A DNA stretch of 64,000 bases from Macrocystis pyrifera (GCA_031763025.1 JASSKH010000020.1:10538528-10602527); one strand, 5' to 3'. Positions 1 to 10,544 are shown, counted from the stretch's first letter. Notes: generated from the letters alone by a model not told the origin. A program made the numbers and translations.

Positions 1-209
1 GGTTAGATATAGAGCACTACCTTCTGGATCACTCAGTCAGTACGTAGTCAGCGCCGACTGAGTGGTCCAGCAGGTAATAATAGTGCTACATAACCACATT
101 TCACACTGGGCCCAGGGGAGAGAGGTGCAATCTGCTCACGGCTATAAACATATTTCAGCATGAGAATATACTGAAGATGATTCTATGCACCACAACTGTC
201 AAGGACGGA

Positions 210-376
210 CTACCGGCACGTATTACCGTTGTCTCCTCTCACCTTATGTGCGTAGTGGCTGACCTTGACTCTTTCGAGTTCCTGCAGCATAGGCTCGAAA
301 GACTTGAGCACTTTGTCCTCCAGTTCCTTGATGCTGACGGCGGGGACCTTGGCGGCAAGTCTTTGCGGTCGTTTCG
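210..376 (-). pseudogene. Coiled-coil-like coding remnant, possibly the 3' end of the MULE gene
   Basis: Reading the minus strand gives about 55 codons without a stop. They are rich in Glu, Lys and Leu (around KELEDKVLKSFEPML and LQELERVKV) and end at a TAG at 212-210. The heptad-like spacing suggests a short coiled coil. It lies downstream, on the same strand, of the MULE transposase pieces at 796-2490, so it may be their C-terminal tail, but no family motif confirms this. It has no start codon of its own. A chance open frame is a real alternative. Confidence 0.3.
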
Positions 377-795
377 GTCAATGTGGACAGGGCAGTCGAG
401 GGTCTTTCAGGTGAGCATGCAGCACCCAAACATGGTGTAAGACTTGACATCTCGACGTATACCCCCCGTAACTGGGCCTAGTATCAAGGTCAGCAATCTA
501 CCGCAATCTACCCAACATCTTGAGGACCAATTTACTGTTCGTCAAGGATAATAGACTTCTCTCCTCAATCGATGTTTCCTGCCGTCTTTTTTTTCACCAT
601 TGATTACGTGTACCACGAAAGAAAAGCAACATGAGCGACTGAACTCAAGCCAACTAACTGGCCGTATATTTCCGGATCGCCCTAAAACGAGAAGACACCA
701 GATCGTGGAATAGAAAGCATGTGATGGATGATGTGGAGGGTTAGACATGAAACATTGGCGCCGCCCGCCCTCGCCGCATTACCCTTGATTCAAAC

Positions 796-963
796 TCACG
801 CGAGGGATTCCACAGCAAAGGCCCTTGTTCGTCTGGCCAGCTCCTCCTTCACCCAGTTCAGGGTGGATTTCCTGTTGATGACGTGGCGTGTTTCTAGCAC
901 ACCGAAGATTCCCTCCACCGTCGATGATGCTGTCATGCTCAGGGTCATAGCGGTCGGGTGGTA
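796..963 (-). pseudogene. MULE transposase, C-terminal segment
   Basis: In the minus frame ending at TGA 798-796, the peptide contains STVEGIFGVLE followed by VNRKST-like and WVKEELARRT-like residues. MULE transposases carry a comparable block after the third catalytic acid (S/T-x-VE-G/S-x-x-x-x-L-K). It therefore fits the same dead transposase gene as 1163-1459 and lies downstream on the same strand. It is a fragment without a start, and intervening frames contain stops. Domain identity is inferred from this pattern, not from a search. Confidence 0.5.
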
Positions 964-1162
964 GCAGCGAGCCCAGTGCTTCCGTTGCCTGTAAATACAA
1001 CGATTGAACCATGAGATAATTTTATCGTTCTGTCTAGCAAGGCATTATGCTTGTCTCTGAGCAGAAACCGAAAACCATGCTCGTACCCGTCTGACCGTCG
1101 GACTCACCCGAATAGGTAGCCGCTGAGGTACGCTTGACACGCCGAATCCTTGACCATTTCCA

Positions 1163-1459
1163 TTACTTTCGGCCACACCCCGTCAAAGGCCTGCAACCCG
1201 TGGACGAGCGACACGGCGACAAAAATCCACGGAAAACGCTGGTAAGGTTATATGCACCAGGTATTGGGCACTCCATTAAAAAAAAACAAGCGCAACTAAC
1301 GCCCTGTAGGTGTGAAGTGCTTTGCCCGAGCGCGCCTTGGCACTTCTTCTTGACATTTTTCATCAAGTGCCAAAGGCAATGCAGGTGCACTGTGTTTGGA
1401 AGATGCTCCGCAACCGCGCTTGTCATGGCAGCGTCGGCGTCCGAAATAATAACCTTCAC
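1163..1459 (-). pseudogene. MULE transposase, catalytic middle segment
   Basis: The minus-strand frame gives KVIISDADAAMTSAVAEHLP and then VHLHCLWHLMKNVKKK. This is the hallmark of MULE/FAR1-type transposases: a catalytic Asp in the (T/S)D-x-(D/A)-x-A-M context, an amphipathic helix, and a C-x-W-H-x-x-K-N block. The usual DGTF first-acid block is not visible upstream; the frame is instead joined to an OTU-like segment. About 99 codons remain of a domain family usually embedded in proteins of 500-900 residues. The piece is a relic, broken downstream by frameshifts before the segment at 796-963. Confidence 0.7.
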
Positions 1460-1462
1460 GGT

Positions 1463-1835
1463 GGGAGGGAATACACTACAACTCGATAGGGCTACCCCAC
1501 GCCCCGTCCGGGCACATGGGAAGAATCTCGGACAGTAGCATCATTTCGTAGTCGTCCTGCTTACAGTCGTTGGCTACTCGGTACTTCGCGAGAACAGCGT
1601 TACTGTATTATAGGCAGGAGTGGTGCAGGTGACGATTCTCTCCCACCAGTTGCTCGGCGTTCTTCGCGGCCTTCGCAAGCACCACGAGCTTCACATGGGG
1701 CCAGAAGCAATCGGTGCCCCATAGGCCGTGAGAAATAGAACGCCACAAGCAGTTTCCATCGCCTTCTACGTAGAAGGCGCGACACACCTGACGCAACTCC
1801 AAAGGCAGCACCCGTGTGGCGCTACCGTCAAACAA
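1463..1835 (-). pseudogene. OTU-type cysteine protease-like segment
   Basis: The minus-strand frame starting near 1835 reads VEGDGNCLWRSISHGLWG. This matches the Asp-Gly-Asn-Cys-Leu-x-Arg-Ser catalytic block of OTU proteases, with the nucleophile Cys in place. After an in-frame TAA at 1610-1608 the same frame continues to CPDGAWGSPIEL, which resembles the OTU W-G-x-x-(I/L)-E-L block, and then a TAG. The final His strand is not visible; the MULE catalytic segment follows directly. OTU domains deubiquitinate proteins, and in transposons they appear as fused accessory domains. With two stops this copy cannot be active. Confidence 0.55.
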
Positions 1836-2138
1836 CTGTCGGGCCTGGGGAATGACACCGGAAACACGGGGACCAACAGGCCGTACGGGTGCGCATTCGT
1901 TACGGATACGAATTAGTGAACGTCGGCAACAACGACTTTCCTGGTACGTGCTTTATGCTGTGTATTCGCTGATCCGCCATGGTTTCAATAGGACGATGGG
2001 GGTTGAAAAATCCTCTGATCTAAAATTTACTTGGCCAAACGCGTTGCGACGCACCGGCAACCTAAAACCTACAGATGCGAAACGCGAAACGGGACTCTTC
2101 GGTCAAGCACCAACTCGTTGGCCGGCCGCATAGTCAGT

Positions 2139-2490
2139 CTAGTATATCAGGAGAGCGTACAAGCACAAAACAACTGGGCCACAACCCTCCCAAAAAATGG
2201 CGCGACCTGCCTCTTCCTCCACATGGTCCGGCACGATCGGAAGCTCGCCCACGGGGCAGCCAAACACTTTCAGTACGGTGCATTCCTCCGTGCAGAAGTT
2301 AGAGAGCTGACGCTTGGAGGTAGCGGTCTGGTTGGAGGCTCCACCTCGAGTGTTTAGCGGGTAGATGAGTTTGTTGAGCATGCCTTCCAGCTCCTCCGTT
2401 TTTTTTCGCCACGGTCGAGTGGTACATCACCTTGCCACAGTAATGGAGGGCGTGGGAAGGACGGTACAAATAATAAAGGGAGGTCCGCAT
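2139..2490 (-). pseudogene. Broken coding segment upstream of the OTU/MULE relic
   Basis: Two overlapping minus-strand frames join sensibly across a run of eight A's: CGKVMYHSTVAKK in one frame, then TEELEGMLNKLIYPL in another, then a stretch with several Cys residues (FCTEECTVLKVFGCP). The simplest reading is one original frame broken by a homopolymer slip. I recognise no domain; the Cys residues could be part of a zinc site. Position and strand suggest the N-terminal half of the transposon protein that continues at 1835. Confidence 0.35.
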
Positions 2491-2657
2491 TGGGCGAAAA
2501 ATGCGGCATGTTCACTATGCCGATGGCTCCAACAATTGCCCCGGCGGATGCAGGCCCCGACGGTAGTACGGAGCGGCAACCAACCTTTAACCGAGGTTTA
2601 TATCGCAACGCCCGGTGTGCCGATGCTTGGCGCTATTCTCTACCTTTCTGCGAGTTA

Positions 2658-2894
2658 CTACGAGAAAATCGACGGCCTTCTTCTTACCTTGCCCGTCTCG
2701 CTAAGCTTTGTCTTGCTGTCCCTGCCTTGATGCCTTCGCTTGCTGTTTTTCTTCCGAGTTGAACTGTTCTTAAGTCCAGCCATGATGCTGTCCTCGTCTT
2801 GCTCCTGCCGTCCAGACGAAGCACCGGACGTTCTTGACGACCGACGAAAAACACCGTTCGTGGTATTGTTGCTATGGATCGTGAATGCCGACAC
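2658..2894 (-). pseudogene. Basic, Ser/Lys/Arg-rich open segment
   Basis: This is a 78-codon minus-strand frame, very basic towards its end (STRKKNSKRRHQGRDSKTK), resembling a nuclear-localisation tail or transposase N-terminus. It begins with ATG at 2894 and lies about 170 bp upstream of the segment at 2490, on the same strand. It could be the start of the transposon gene or a chance frame; nothing specific identifies it. Confidence 0.2.
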
Positions 2895-3113
2895 TACCTC
2901 GAATCAACACGTCAAGTGCGTAAGGATTCATGACAACGCAAACCTCCATTCGTGTCAAATATCACGTGTCGAGATACACCTGATCAGACCCCTACATCAT
3001 CTACCCGGAGCACAACTTCCACCTCGGATATCTCAGGAGGGTTGGTTGTGAAAAAAACACATGAACGCTGTCAGGCCGATGCCATGGGAATCAACGTTCC
3101 TTGTGTGCGCGCG

Positions 3114-3313
3114 CCTACTGCTGCAGGTGCGAGACCCAACAACAGCAGATGCACAATGTTGCATGATGGAGCTATTGTCATTTTGTAGTCGCCAAATTCG
3201 CACAAGTATGTTCGCATGCCTACTGCTGCAGGTGCGAGACTCAACAACAGCAGCTGCACAATGTTGCATGGAGATGTTGTCATTTTTAAGTCGCCAGATT
3301 CGCGCAAGTGTGT
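3114..3313. repeat. Two-copy tandem repeat, period 105 bp
   Basis: The segment starting CCTACTGCTGCAGGTGCGAG at 3114 recurs at 3219 with about 90% identity, including AACAACAGCAG, ATGTTGCATG and the AAGTCGCCA-type end. A second, weaker duplication follows, at about 3392-3480 and 3530-3610, sharing ATATTTCAAA and GGTTGGTTGTATCT. No coding frame spans it. Confidence 0.75.
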
Positions 3314-3619
3314 ACTTCCTTCGCAATTCCGTTTGACATGTCCCTTCGCGAGCGCAGCGCGCGGCGTTGGCCGCCCGCGAAGCGGAGTCCTTGTACATAT
3401 TTCAAAATGCAAATTAACAAAAAAAACGGTAACAAATAAGTTGGTTGTATCTTCTCTGGCCGCCCGCGAAGCAGAGTATTCTCGGAAGGATGAGAGAATG
3501 TGAGTTTTGTACGTACGTAAGAAGTCAAGCCCTTGAAATATTTCAAATTCAAATTACAAAAAATAGACCGGTCAGCCCGCCACAACAGGTTGGTTGTATC
3601 TGCTCTGTTTGGCGAGGAG

Positions 3620-4189
3620 ATAACGGAACAAGCTGTCTCGACGAGGTATTACAACAACATCAGCACTTAGACGAGGACTGCTAACCTTCTATTGCTGTTG
3701 GGGTAGGTTGGCGCTTGCTACAGCAGAAGACTTCCCTACCAGGCTTGCTGGCTCGAAGCTCTGAAGCCTCTCTCTTTACCGCTCAAATTGCCTGCAGTGC
3801 CCGCCGATGGAGAGCTGTGCGTGTGCTTCTAGCTGCTGTTTCCTTGGCTTGGGGTGTTTTCCGTTTGGCTTGCTCTGCGGTGCTGGCGAGTGGAAGCTGG
3901 GACGGGAACGGACCAGACGTGTCGATAGGCGATGGCCCGGCGTGGCGTGGGGGATCTTGCCGGCACAAACGAAATGCACTACGAGTACACTGTAGAAACC
4001 CTATGGTTTGTTTGGGGTACGTGCACTTTTAAAAGTACCTCTTTGGGGTACTTTTTATCCACGTACCCCATGGGGTACTTATACCAGGTCCCCCGAAGAA
4101 TTTCCAAAATTACGACAGAACGCCTCCGTATCTTTATACAGATTTCCAATATTTGGAAAATTTGGAAAAAAAATACATCGATTAGAACG
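3620..4189. other. Non-coding stretch with a perfect 16-bp palindrome
   Basis: I see no gene here. The one clear structure is the perfect palindrome GTACCCCATGGGGTAC at 4063-4078, preceded by related GGGGTAC words at 4014 and 4045. An open frame at 3715-4032 is Ala/Leu/Arg-rich and has no recognisable domain. Confidence 0.5.
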
Positions 4190-4348
4190 GCCCATAATTC
4201 CGTGAACAGTATAATAATCTCTCCTCAAAAATATGTTGTGTTTGTTCTTCACGTTAAAATGATGGGTGGATGCAGGTACTACTTCTACACAAGTGTGCAG
4301 GGTTGCATACGAATATTTTTTCGCTCTTGCGCCACTCTCCTATTCATA
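4190..4348 (+). repeat. F repeat, 3' part, left of the Ty3/gypsy insertion
   Basis: The sequence from the AATTCCGTGAACAG-type start through CGCTCTTGCGCCACTCTCC matches 27650-27800 (F1) and 36901-37040 (F2). The match breaks at 4348, where the LTR begins, and resumes at 13543. This F copy therefore predates the retrotransposon and was split by it. The 5' two kilobases of F are missing here. Confidence 0.8.
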
Positions 4349-5419
4349 TGAGATAATGTTGGGTTTCAGTAGTATTCGGAGGCGGTACATAGCAGGAGAT
4401 GTAGAAAAGAAAGGTCATCCTCTCATGGCAGGATGTACCTGACATGCAGACTGACTCTGGCCTGCCGTGGTGAGATAACCAACTGACGTACGTATGAGTG
4501 AGTACTATGAGTAAGAATGCTGTTGGACTGACTATTCTGTGATAGCGAAGACTGTTGCTTTAGAGAATAGTACTATTAGCAGTAGGACCGATTACGTTGG
4601 GAGACTAGTCGAGTACGTAACCAATAGCAGAGAGCGTTGCCCGAGAAAGTGACAGTCCAGTGAGAATGTCGGTAGTCAGGTTGTCGATCATTGGCCGATA
4701 GCAGAGACAGATACGAGTAATGTAGATCAGAGTATGAGCAAGATAATGACTCTTGTAGATGAATAACTTGAAGCGGTTAGATAGAACTACCGACAGGAAG
4801 GACCAACTGTGGTTGCCCCTTCCCGGTCAGTCCACTTCTTGCCTCTCATCGCGCTGGGTTTAATACACGGAAACTACTTCTTCTTTCTCCTTGACCTGGA
4901 TCACTGCGTCTCTGCCTGCTCGAACTTTCATCTAAACTCTGGAAGCTACCCTTCTAGTCTAAAACAGGATATTTTCGGACTTCAGGATAAAATATTACTT
5001 CAGGATGAAATGCTAAAAAAATGGAAATTTCTCAACAAATACCAAGGAAGCCAACTTTTTTTTTCGTTTCTGGGGTGGTTAGATATCACCCCGGGGCACC
5101 ACCTCACGGTTTTTTGGGGTCCTAGGACCCAGCGTCGCCGCTCACTATCGCAAACGGGTTTGCACCTATTTCCGCCGTTCTTGGTGCGGGTAAGAATTTT
5201 TCGTTTTTGCGGTGGTGAGAGGCGATGCGAGATCGTATGACACCAAAAATTCTTGAGGTGGTGCTTTGTGGTGACTTCTACCCACCCTAGAAAAGGGAAG
5301 ACAAAAAAATGTTTCCGTGGTATCTTTTCATCGATTTCTATATTTTTACCTTTCATCCTTAAGTAAAAAGAAAATCCCGTTCTAAGAGTGAGACAGATTT
5401 AATAACTGTTATCCTTTCA
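4349..5419 (+). repeat. 5' LTR of the Ty3/gypsy element
   Basis: The LTR begins TGAGATAATGTTGGG and ends ATCCTTTCA. It aligns with 12965-13542 over its length: GGGTTTCAGTAGTATT near the start, GACGTACGTATGAGTGAGTA in the middle, AATAACTGTTATCCTTTCA at the end. It is longer than the 3' LTR for two reasons: it carries a 418-bp foldback insert (4963-5380), and it keeps about 85 bp around 4570-4655 that the 3' LTR lacks. Confidence 0.9.
4963..5380. mobile_element. 418-bp foldback (MITE-like) insertion in the 5' LTR
   Basis: The insert is flanked by the direct repeat TCTAA (4958-4962 and 5381-5385) and is absent from the 3' LTR, so the empty site is known. Almost its whole length is an imperfect inverted repeat. 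The left arm has CTTCAGGATGAAATG, then GGGGTGG and CACCACCTCA; the complement of the right arm has CTTAAGGATGAAAGG, GGGTGGG and CACCACCTCA. The arms meet near 5195. It encodes nothing and was probably moved by a transposase from elsewhere. The 5-bp duplication alone does not assign a superfamily. Confidence 0.8.
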
Positions 5420-5420
5420 G

Positions 5421-5440
5421 TGGCGTCGTCCGGCTTTAGG
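5421..5440 (+). promoter_or_regulatory. Putative primer-binding site for minus-strand DNA synthesis
   Basis: One base after the LTR's terminal CA comes TGGCGTCGTCCGGCTTTAGG. A TGG just after the 5' LTR is the usual start of a site complementary to the CCA end of a tRNA. The matching tRNA would end ...GCCGGACGACGCCA; I cannot say which isoacceptor that is. Confidence 0.55.
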
Positions 5441-5490
5441 ACTCGGCAGAGCTAGCGTTCAACCGGAGAAGTAAGAAAACACGTACAAGT

Positions 5491-6241
5491 ATGTCGTCGT
5501 ACCAACCGAGCACGAAATCAGGAGGGAGGAAAGAAGTCTCAGGACTCTAGCCCGTGGCCACGGCTCGGCGCTCCGCCAGAGTCAGCAAAGCGAAGGGCCC
5601 CAAAGTAGTTTCCGATAGTGCTGGCAAAGGCCAAGTACCGGAAGAGAGGTCCGATAGTGCTGGCAAGAGCCAAACACCGGACGTGGGGGGGGCCCACACT
5701 GCTGCCGTAGCAGCTGACACGATGCCGATGGTCAATAATGAACCTAAGGCGACGAGACTCGCACACCACCTAACTGGCAATGCACCCTCACTCTCCCCGA
5801 GTGGCAGGATTGCAAAACTGCCCAAAAAGGAAGGCATGAGCCCTGGAAAGGACCAGGAACGGCCCAAAGAGGAGGGCGGCATCAGAGAGAGGCTGGTCCT
5901 CTGGATGGTAATATGGAATTTGAGAAGGTTTATACGGTATTATAGAGCCGAGGGGGCTTCGGTAAAAGTAATAAAGAACCTGCATTCTAGATCAGATATG
6001 TTTCGCGTGAGGCTAAAGATGCTGCACGCCGAGCCTTTGGTCCGATATGTTTAAATTGTGCAGAAGATACTCACTTTGCAAGAGACTGTCCTGCTGCATA
6101 TATGAATCGATCCCAAATTATAAACCCTGAAATAGGAGAAGGCACACCGGAAGAGGTAAGAAGACGTCGGCGAAGGTGGCAACAGCGGTTGTGTCAACGG
6201 CACGCAAAACGCAGAGAGAACCGCGAAAGAGGAGAAATCTG
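5491..6241 (+). pseudogene. gag: gag (broken), with CCHC zinc knuckle
   Basis: Gag starts at ATG 5491, meets an in-frame TAG at 5548-5550, and continues in the same frame to 6054 as a Ser/Lys/Pro-rich protein with a basic helical segment near 5900-6040. A one-base shift then enters the frame holding a canonical zinc knuckle at 6048-6089, reading C-L-N-C-A-E-D-T-H-F-A-R-D-C (C-X2-C-X4-H-X4-C), followed by an Arg-rich tail ending at TGA 6241. The knuckle is known to bind genomic RNA during packaging in retroelements. The stop and frameshift kill the gene. Confidence 0.8.
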
Positions 6242-6266
6242 AAGCTGCAACGGTAAGGAGGTCGAC

Positions 6267-6872
6267 TTGCCGGTAGCATCTCGGCCCTCGTTTCGTGGTT
6301 CTTTTCTACACACAGATCAAGGAGCGTCCGGGAGGAAGGCGTCCGGAGGAAGAGGAGGGGCCCTCACAGCATCATCGAATGCAAGAAAGGTTACGACGGG
6401 AGCCGCGGCGCACAACGCAAATCCAAGTCAAGGGGTAGGATACAATCTACTTATAAACGGTAAGAGTGGAGGCGTAGCTGGTTGTCGTCCTTCTGGAGAG
6501 GGCGGAAGTAATTACCCCGATGTCCGATCGTGCACTTCTACCCTAGTACCACCGCTCTGCACAAGCTCCGTCACTGTTAGTAGTAGGCGGGCGGGCGGGC
6601 TTAGCCGTCCGGACGGCGTAAGGATACGGTGTAAGCTACCGAGAAAAACGCCAGTTCGAAGCAACGTTAAATCGTTGAGTGCGTTAGTTCGGAGTCATAT
6701 CAAATATGAGCCAATGTCTGCTGTCAACAGGGCGAAGGGCACGCCTGCTTCTAATGTACAGTTGAAGAGAGAGATACCTCCCACTGATAATAGTTTTAGA
6801 GCCCGGGAAGGTGAGAATAGGGGAGCGACGCCTTGTCTACCCAGCAAAGCCCGCAAGTTTCCCCGCCAGTAG
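6267..6872 (+). pseudogene. Low-complexity spacer between gag and protease
   Basis: This is an open frame of about 200 codons in the same phase as the zinc knuckle and the protease. It is rich in Gly, Ser, Arg, Pro and Thr, with no recognisable domain. It is probably the disordered linker or N-terminal extension of the pol polyprotein. Two stop codons (TAG and TAA near 6901) separate it from the protease frame. Confidence 0.5.
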
Positions 6873-6917
6873 AAGAGGAAACCTCATGGACTGGTAACGT
6901 AGTAAATTGAAACAGAA

Positions 6918-7706
6918 ATGAGTGTACGACGCTTGCGAGCGAAAAATAGTACAGAAATAGATAAAATGTCAACCTTCTTTGAGCGACAGACGGCAAAGCG
7001 ACCGGAACGAAATGTTGATGTATCCAGTATGACCTCAAATACACCGAGCATTGATAGAAGTAGCCGCGTTCAGGGAGGAGAATTTTCGATCAAGCCGGGA
7101 ATGCCAGACAGCATATATGCACTCGAACCCAAGCAAAACCTGAGTAGTGAACCGCTACCCAACGTTTTCCCACTGTGTGAGGAGGAGATCAAAGGTGGGG
7201 AACGAGCAGACTACCTGCCAGAATTTACGCGTGCCGTGGGAGGAGAGGTGACGTTGGACAAAAGACGTCATACAACACGAGCTCAGATTTTTGGGGGATC
7301 CAAAGCTACGCGTACACAGAACTGCACCGTACTGCTGGACACTGGGAGCCCATCTTCTTTTATCCAACGCAAGGTATGGCAGAAAATGTCGAGATGTGGG
7401 GCAGCTTCAAGAAATGGGTTAACAGAAATACCAGAAGGAAAATGGGGAAGATTTCAAGGTATACCTTTAACCACGAACAGCAGAGTACGATTGAACACTT
7501 AGATGGGAGGAGAAAGGGGGATTGCCTCAGAGAATGGGAGGGCACAGTCAGTTTGTTTGGTAGTATATGCACACGTTGTACCAGATGTGGCCATGACTCA
7601 TGCAGTACTTTTGGGGCGTGATGGTTGGGCGGAATTTCCAATCAGAAAATACGTTGACATAAACGACAAAGAAAACATTGGTGACGTTTACAGTACGGGA
7701 GAGTGA
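6918..7706 (+). pseudogene. pro: Retrotransposon aspartic protease (broken)
   Basis: The frame contains LLDTGSPSSFI with the catalytic Asp-Thr-Gly at 7338-7346. About 90 codons later comes the C-terminal ...LLGRDGW block typical of retropepsins. The enzyme acts as a homodimer that cleaves the Gag-Pol polyprotein. A single TAG at 7500-7502 interrupts the frame, with ATG immediately following. The protein upstream of the active site is low-complexity linker. The downstream RT is in a different frame, entered near 7680. Confidence 0.85.
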
Positions 7707-9282
7707 GACCGTTGAAAACACACAAAGGTATTCAGATTGGGTCAACAGTACGGTAGGATTAGTAGAAACTAGCACCAAGGGGGTGGTGGATGCACGTTTT
7801 TCGGCAAAACGATGTACACTTCCGAACGGGATGGCATGCGGTAAAGTCGATATCACTAATACAGACGGCACGCCGGCGTCCGAAGGTATGTGGTATATAC
7901 GATTTACCAAAGGCTGGTTGCCCCTGGAAGCTGTAGTAGAGGCCGGAACCTCCGAAATCCCGCTACGACACACGGGACGTCAGTCATACGTAATGATGCC
8001 AAACATGAAATTGGGAGTAGGGGGTGCACCTTTAGTCAAGAGCGATTCGACAAAAGCACAGCTAATACCCACCCTGTCTGGAGAGATTTATGCAGTAGAA
8101 GCTGCGGAAACGAAAAAACCTCGCGAAGTCCCGCAAGAATTTTAGGATAGTTTAGACGACGACCAGCGTGCAGCTTTTATAAAGTTGTGGTTAAGGGTAC
8201 CACCAAATTTACAAGAAAAATATTTCGATTTCGAAAAGGAGTTGTGGAAAGTCGCAGATATCGACGCTCTGGCAGAATTGCTGTGCAGTTGTGAACATCG
8301 CTTTTCACACCACAGCACTGATCTAGGACATGTCAAAGTAGACCCGGTCCGCATTGTACTGAAAAGCGATGCGAGACCAGTCAAACAGAGACCATACCGT
8401 CACTCTCCAGTACTGGCAGCAAAAGTCCAAACAGAGATCGATAAATTGATGTTGGCGGGAATATTGCGCAGATCATATTCCAATTGGTCGAGCCCCTTGG
8501 TGATCGCGAAACCAGACGGCAGAATCAGGATCACATGTAACTACAAGAGGGTAAACGCGCAGTCTGTCATACCAGTTTTGCCGTTGTTAACGGTTGACGA
8601 CTTGTTAGCTGATTAAGGAGGAACTCATGTTTTTAGTACGATGGATTTGGTGAGCGGATTTTTTCAGTGTTCAATACATGAATATTCTATTCCCTTGACA
8701 GCAGTGTGCACGCAATCAGGAAATTGGGAATGGACGGTCATGTCGATGGGCCAGGCATCGAGCCCAGGGTGGTTCCAGCCAATCATGCTCGGTGTATGCG
8801 ACGGGTTGGAGCGAGTGCGTTTATTTATTGACGATATAGTCTGTTTTTCGAAAACGGAGAAGAGCATGTCAAACATCTACGGAATTTTTGTTGAACGACT
8901 CACCATTTTCAATCTGAAACTAGCACCAAAGAAAGTACACCTAGGTGTAAAGGTAGTGACATTTTTGGGCCACAGAGTAACGGCTGAGGGGATAGCACCG
9001 GATCCAGGGAAAGTAGAAGCATTATTAAAGATGCCGATGCCCACAAATGTTAGCCAGCTGCGCTCACTCATGGGAGGGGTAGGGTATCACTGGAAGTTTC
9101 AACCTAAAATGGCCGCGGTCACAAATACACTGAACTCATTGCTGAAGATGGGGGTAAAGTTTGAATTCACTCTGGAACATACGCAAATAATACAGGACCT
9201 TGTAGCGCAACTAGCGAGTCCCAAGATACTGGCGTTTCCCGATTTAGCAGCAGCAATTTCCAGGCATCGGCTGTTCAGTTGA
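7678..9282 (+). pseudogene. pol: Reverse transcriptase (broken)
   Basis: The RT domain runs from about 8335 to 9270: ARPVKQRPYRHSP (fingers), WSSPLVIAKPDGRIR, MDLVSGFFQ with the first catalytic Asp, and LFIDDIVCFS with the FIDD variant of the YxDD active site at about 8824-8835. LGHRVTAEGIAPDPGKVEA marks the Ty3-type thumb and connection. The upstream part (7678-8145) is a polyprotein linker. Stops fall at 8143-8145 and at TAA 8614-8616. The second falls in the ADLGGTHVFS-like block, where a single-base change from a Leu codon explains it. A frameshift near 9275 separates RNase H. Confidence 0.9.
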
Positions 9283-9654
9283 TTACAGACGAGTCTGCCG
9301 ACCGGTTAGGTGTAGTGATAGAGCAAGACCAGAGCGACGGTACGACTCGCCCGATAAGTTTTTTACGCAGATCTCCGCTCCCAAACGAGAAAAACTGGAG
9401 CACCACCGGGCTTGAATGTGCAGCTATTGTGCGGGCAGTCAAGAAAAATCGACAGTTGTTTTACGGTATACCTTTCATAGTGATGAGCGACCATCAGCCG
9501 CTTAAACACCTCGAGAGCCTGGCCACGACAGTTAACCGCGTACAGAGATGATTTGATTTTCTAACTGCGTACAGCTATACACTGGAATATAGACCGGGAA
9601 AGTTGAATGGAAATGCAGATCTTATGTCCCGATTGTCAGTGCCCGCAACATAGG
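9279..9654 (+). pseudogene. RNase H domain (broken)
   Basis: The frame has ITDESADRLGVVIEQDQ (first acidic residue), RPISFLRRS, then WSTTGLECAAIVRAVK with the catalytic Glu, and VMSDHQPLKHLE with the third acid. After TGA 9549-9551 the same frame reads FDFLTAYSYTLEYRPGKLNG and NADLMSRLS, the standard Ty3/gypsy end of RNase H. The stop replaces what is normally a Trp codon after RVQR. The domain degrades the RNA template during reverse transcription. Confidence 0.87.
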
Positions 9655-9740
9655 AAGAAACCTGTGATAACTTACGTCTGCCTGACCCTACGGATGTGGA
9701 CGTTTACATTATAGGTGCCAGTGGAACACAGCCGAGTTTG

Positions 9741-9872
9741 GGAAGGAGGGGCATCAGCCTGGGTGGGCTGGAGTGTCGAACCGAGGGAGGGAGGGACATC
9801 AGCCTGGGTGGGCTGGAGCGTCAAACATTTGGAGGGAGGGGCATCAGCTTCGGTGGGGTGGAGAATCGTACC
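9741..9872 (+). repeat. In-frame 3 x 45-bp minisatellite in pol
   Basis: CATCAGCCTGGGTGGGCTGG-type units start at 9752, 9797 and 9842, exactly 45 bp apart, and encode three 15-residue Gly-rich repeats of the type GRGISLGGLE-x-RT. They lie between RNase H and integrase in a frame of 115 codons. Because 45 is divisible by three, the expansion would have kept the polyprotein open. Confidence 0.85.
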
Positions 9873-10107
9873 GACAACAGTTTTGATGTGGGAGATACTG
9901 AAACAGAGATTGAGCACAAAAATTGCGCCGCGAACAATGGATGGGCAAAATCAGCTGTCCTGGCAGTTGATGCAGCGAGGCAGAAAACGAGAATCGTACC
10001 AGCCAAGACAAAAAGGAAGTCCGCGAGAGTATGTTATACGTGATTACGGCCCGTGAAGTGAACCTGACGAGAGTAAGGTAATCAGCGGTCAGCTAGAACC
10101 CGGTTTA

Positions 10108-10544
10108 GTGTTACATGCATGTCCGATGACCAAAGAGGGGAGGGAATTCTTGGGCCCAGGTTCGATACAGGATGTAACAGTAATAGACATAGACGGGGGA
10201 GGTAGCAACGATGGGGCAGCAGCAGGCACAGGACAGGAAAATAATGCAGCAGAACCATCGGAACTTGCAGACGAGGAACTAGACAGCGAAGCAGCGTGCG
10301 CTTTCTTGGAAACGTCGTATCAGAAAACCGCGAAAAACTGGGTGGTTGCCCAACAAAAGATGGTACTGCTAAGATTGCAATGACGTGCATAGAAAATGAA
10401 ACACCAAGCAGTGATATAACCGAGGAAGGGTTAGGTCCGGGGATAGACGTAGTAGATTTGAAACGGTTTGTATCGCAAGGGGAATTGATGGAGCTTCCGA
10501 CCTCTGAAAAGTTACTGATCCGACGCCCCGTCACGTGCCCCTGA
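10108..10544 (+). pseudogene. Linker between RNase H and integrase
   Basis: Two overlapping frames (10108-10383 and 10296-10544) encode an acidic, Ala/Glu/Asp-rich sequence that lacks catalytic motifs. They probably represent one original linker broken by a frameshift near 10300-10380. The integrase zinc-binding region should begin soon after. Confidence 0.4.
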
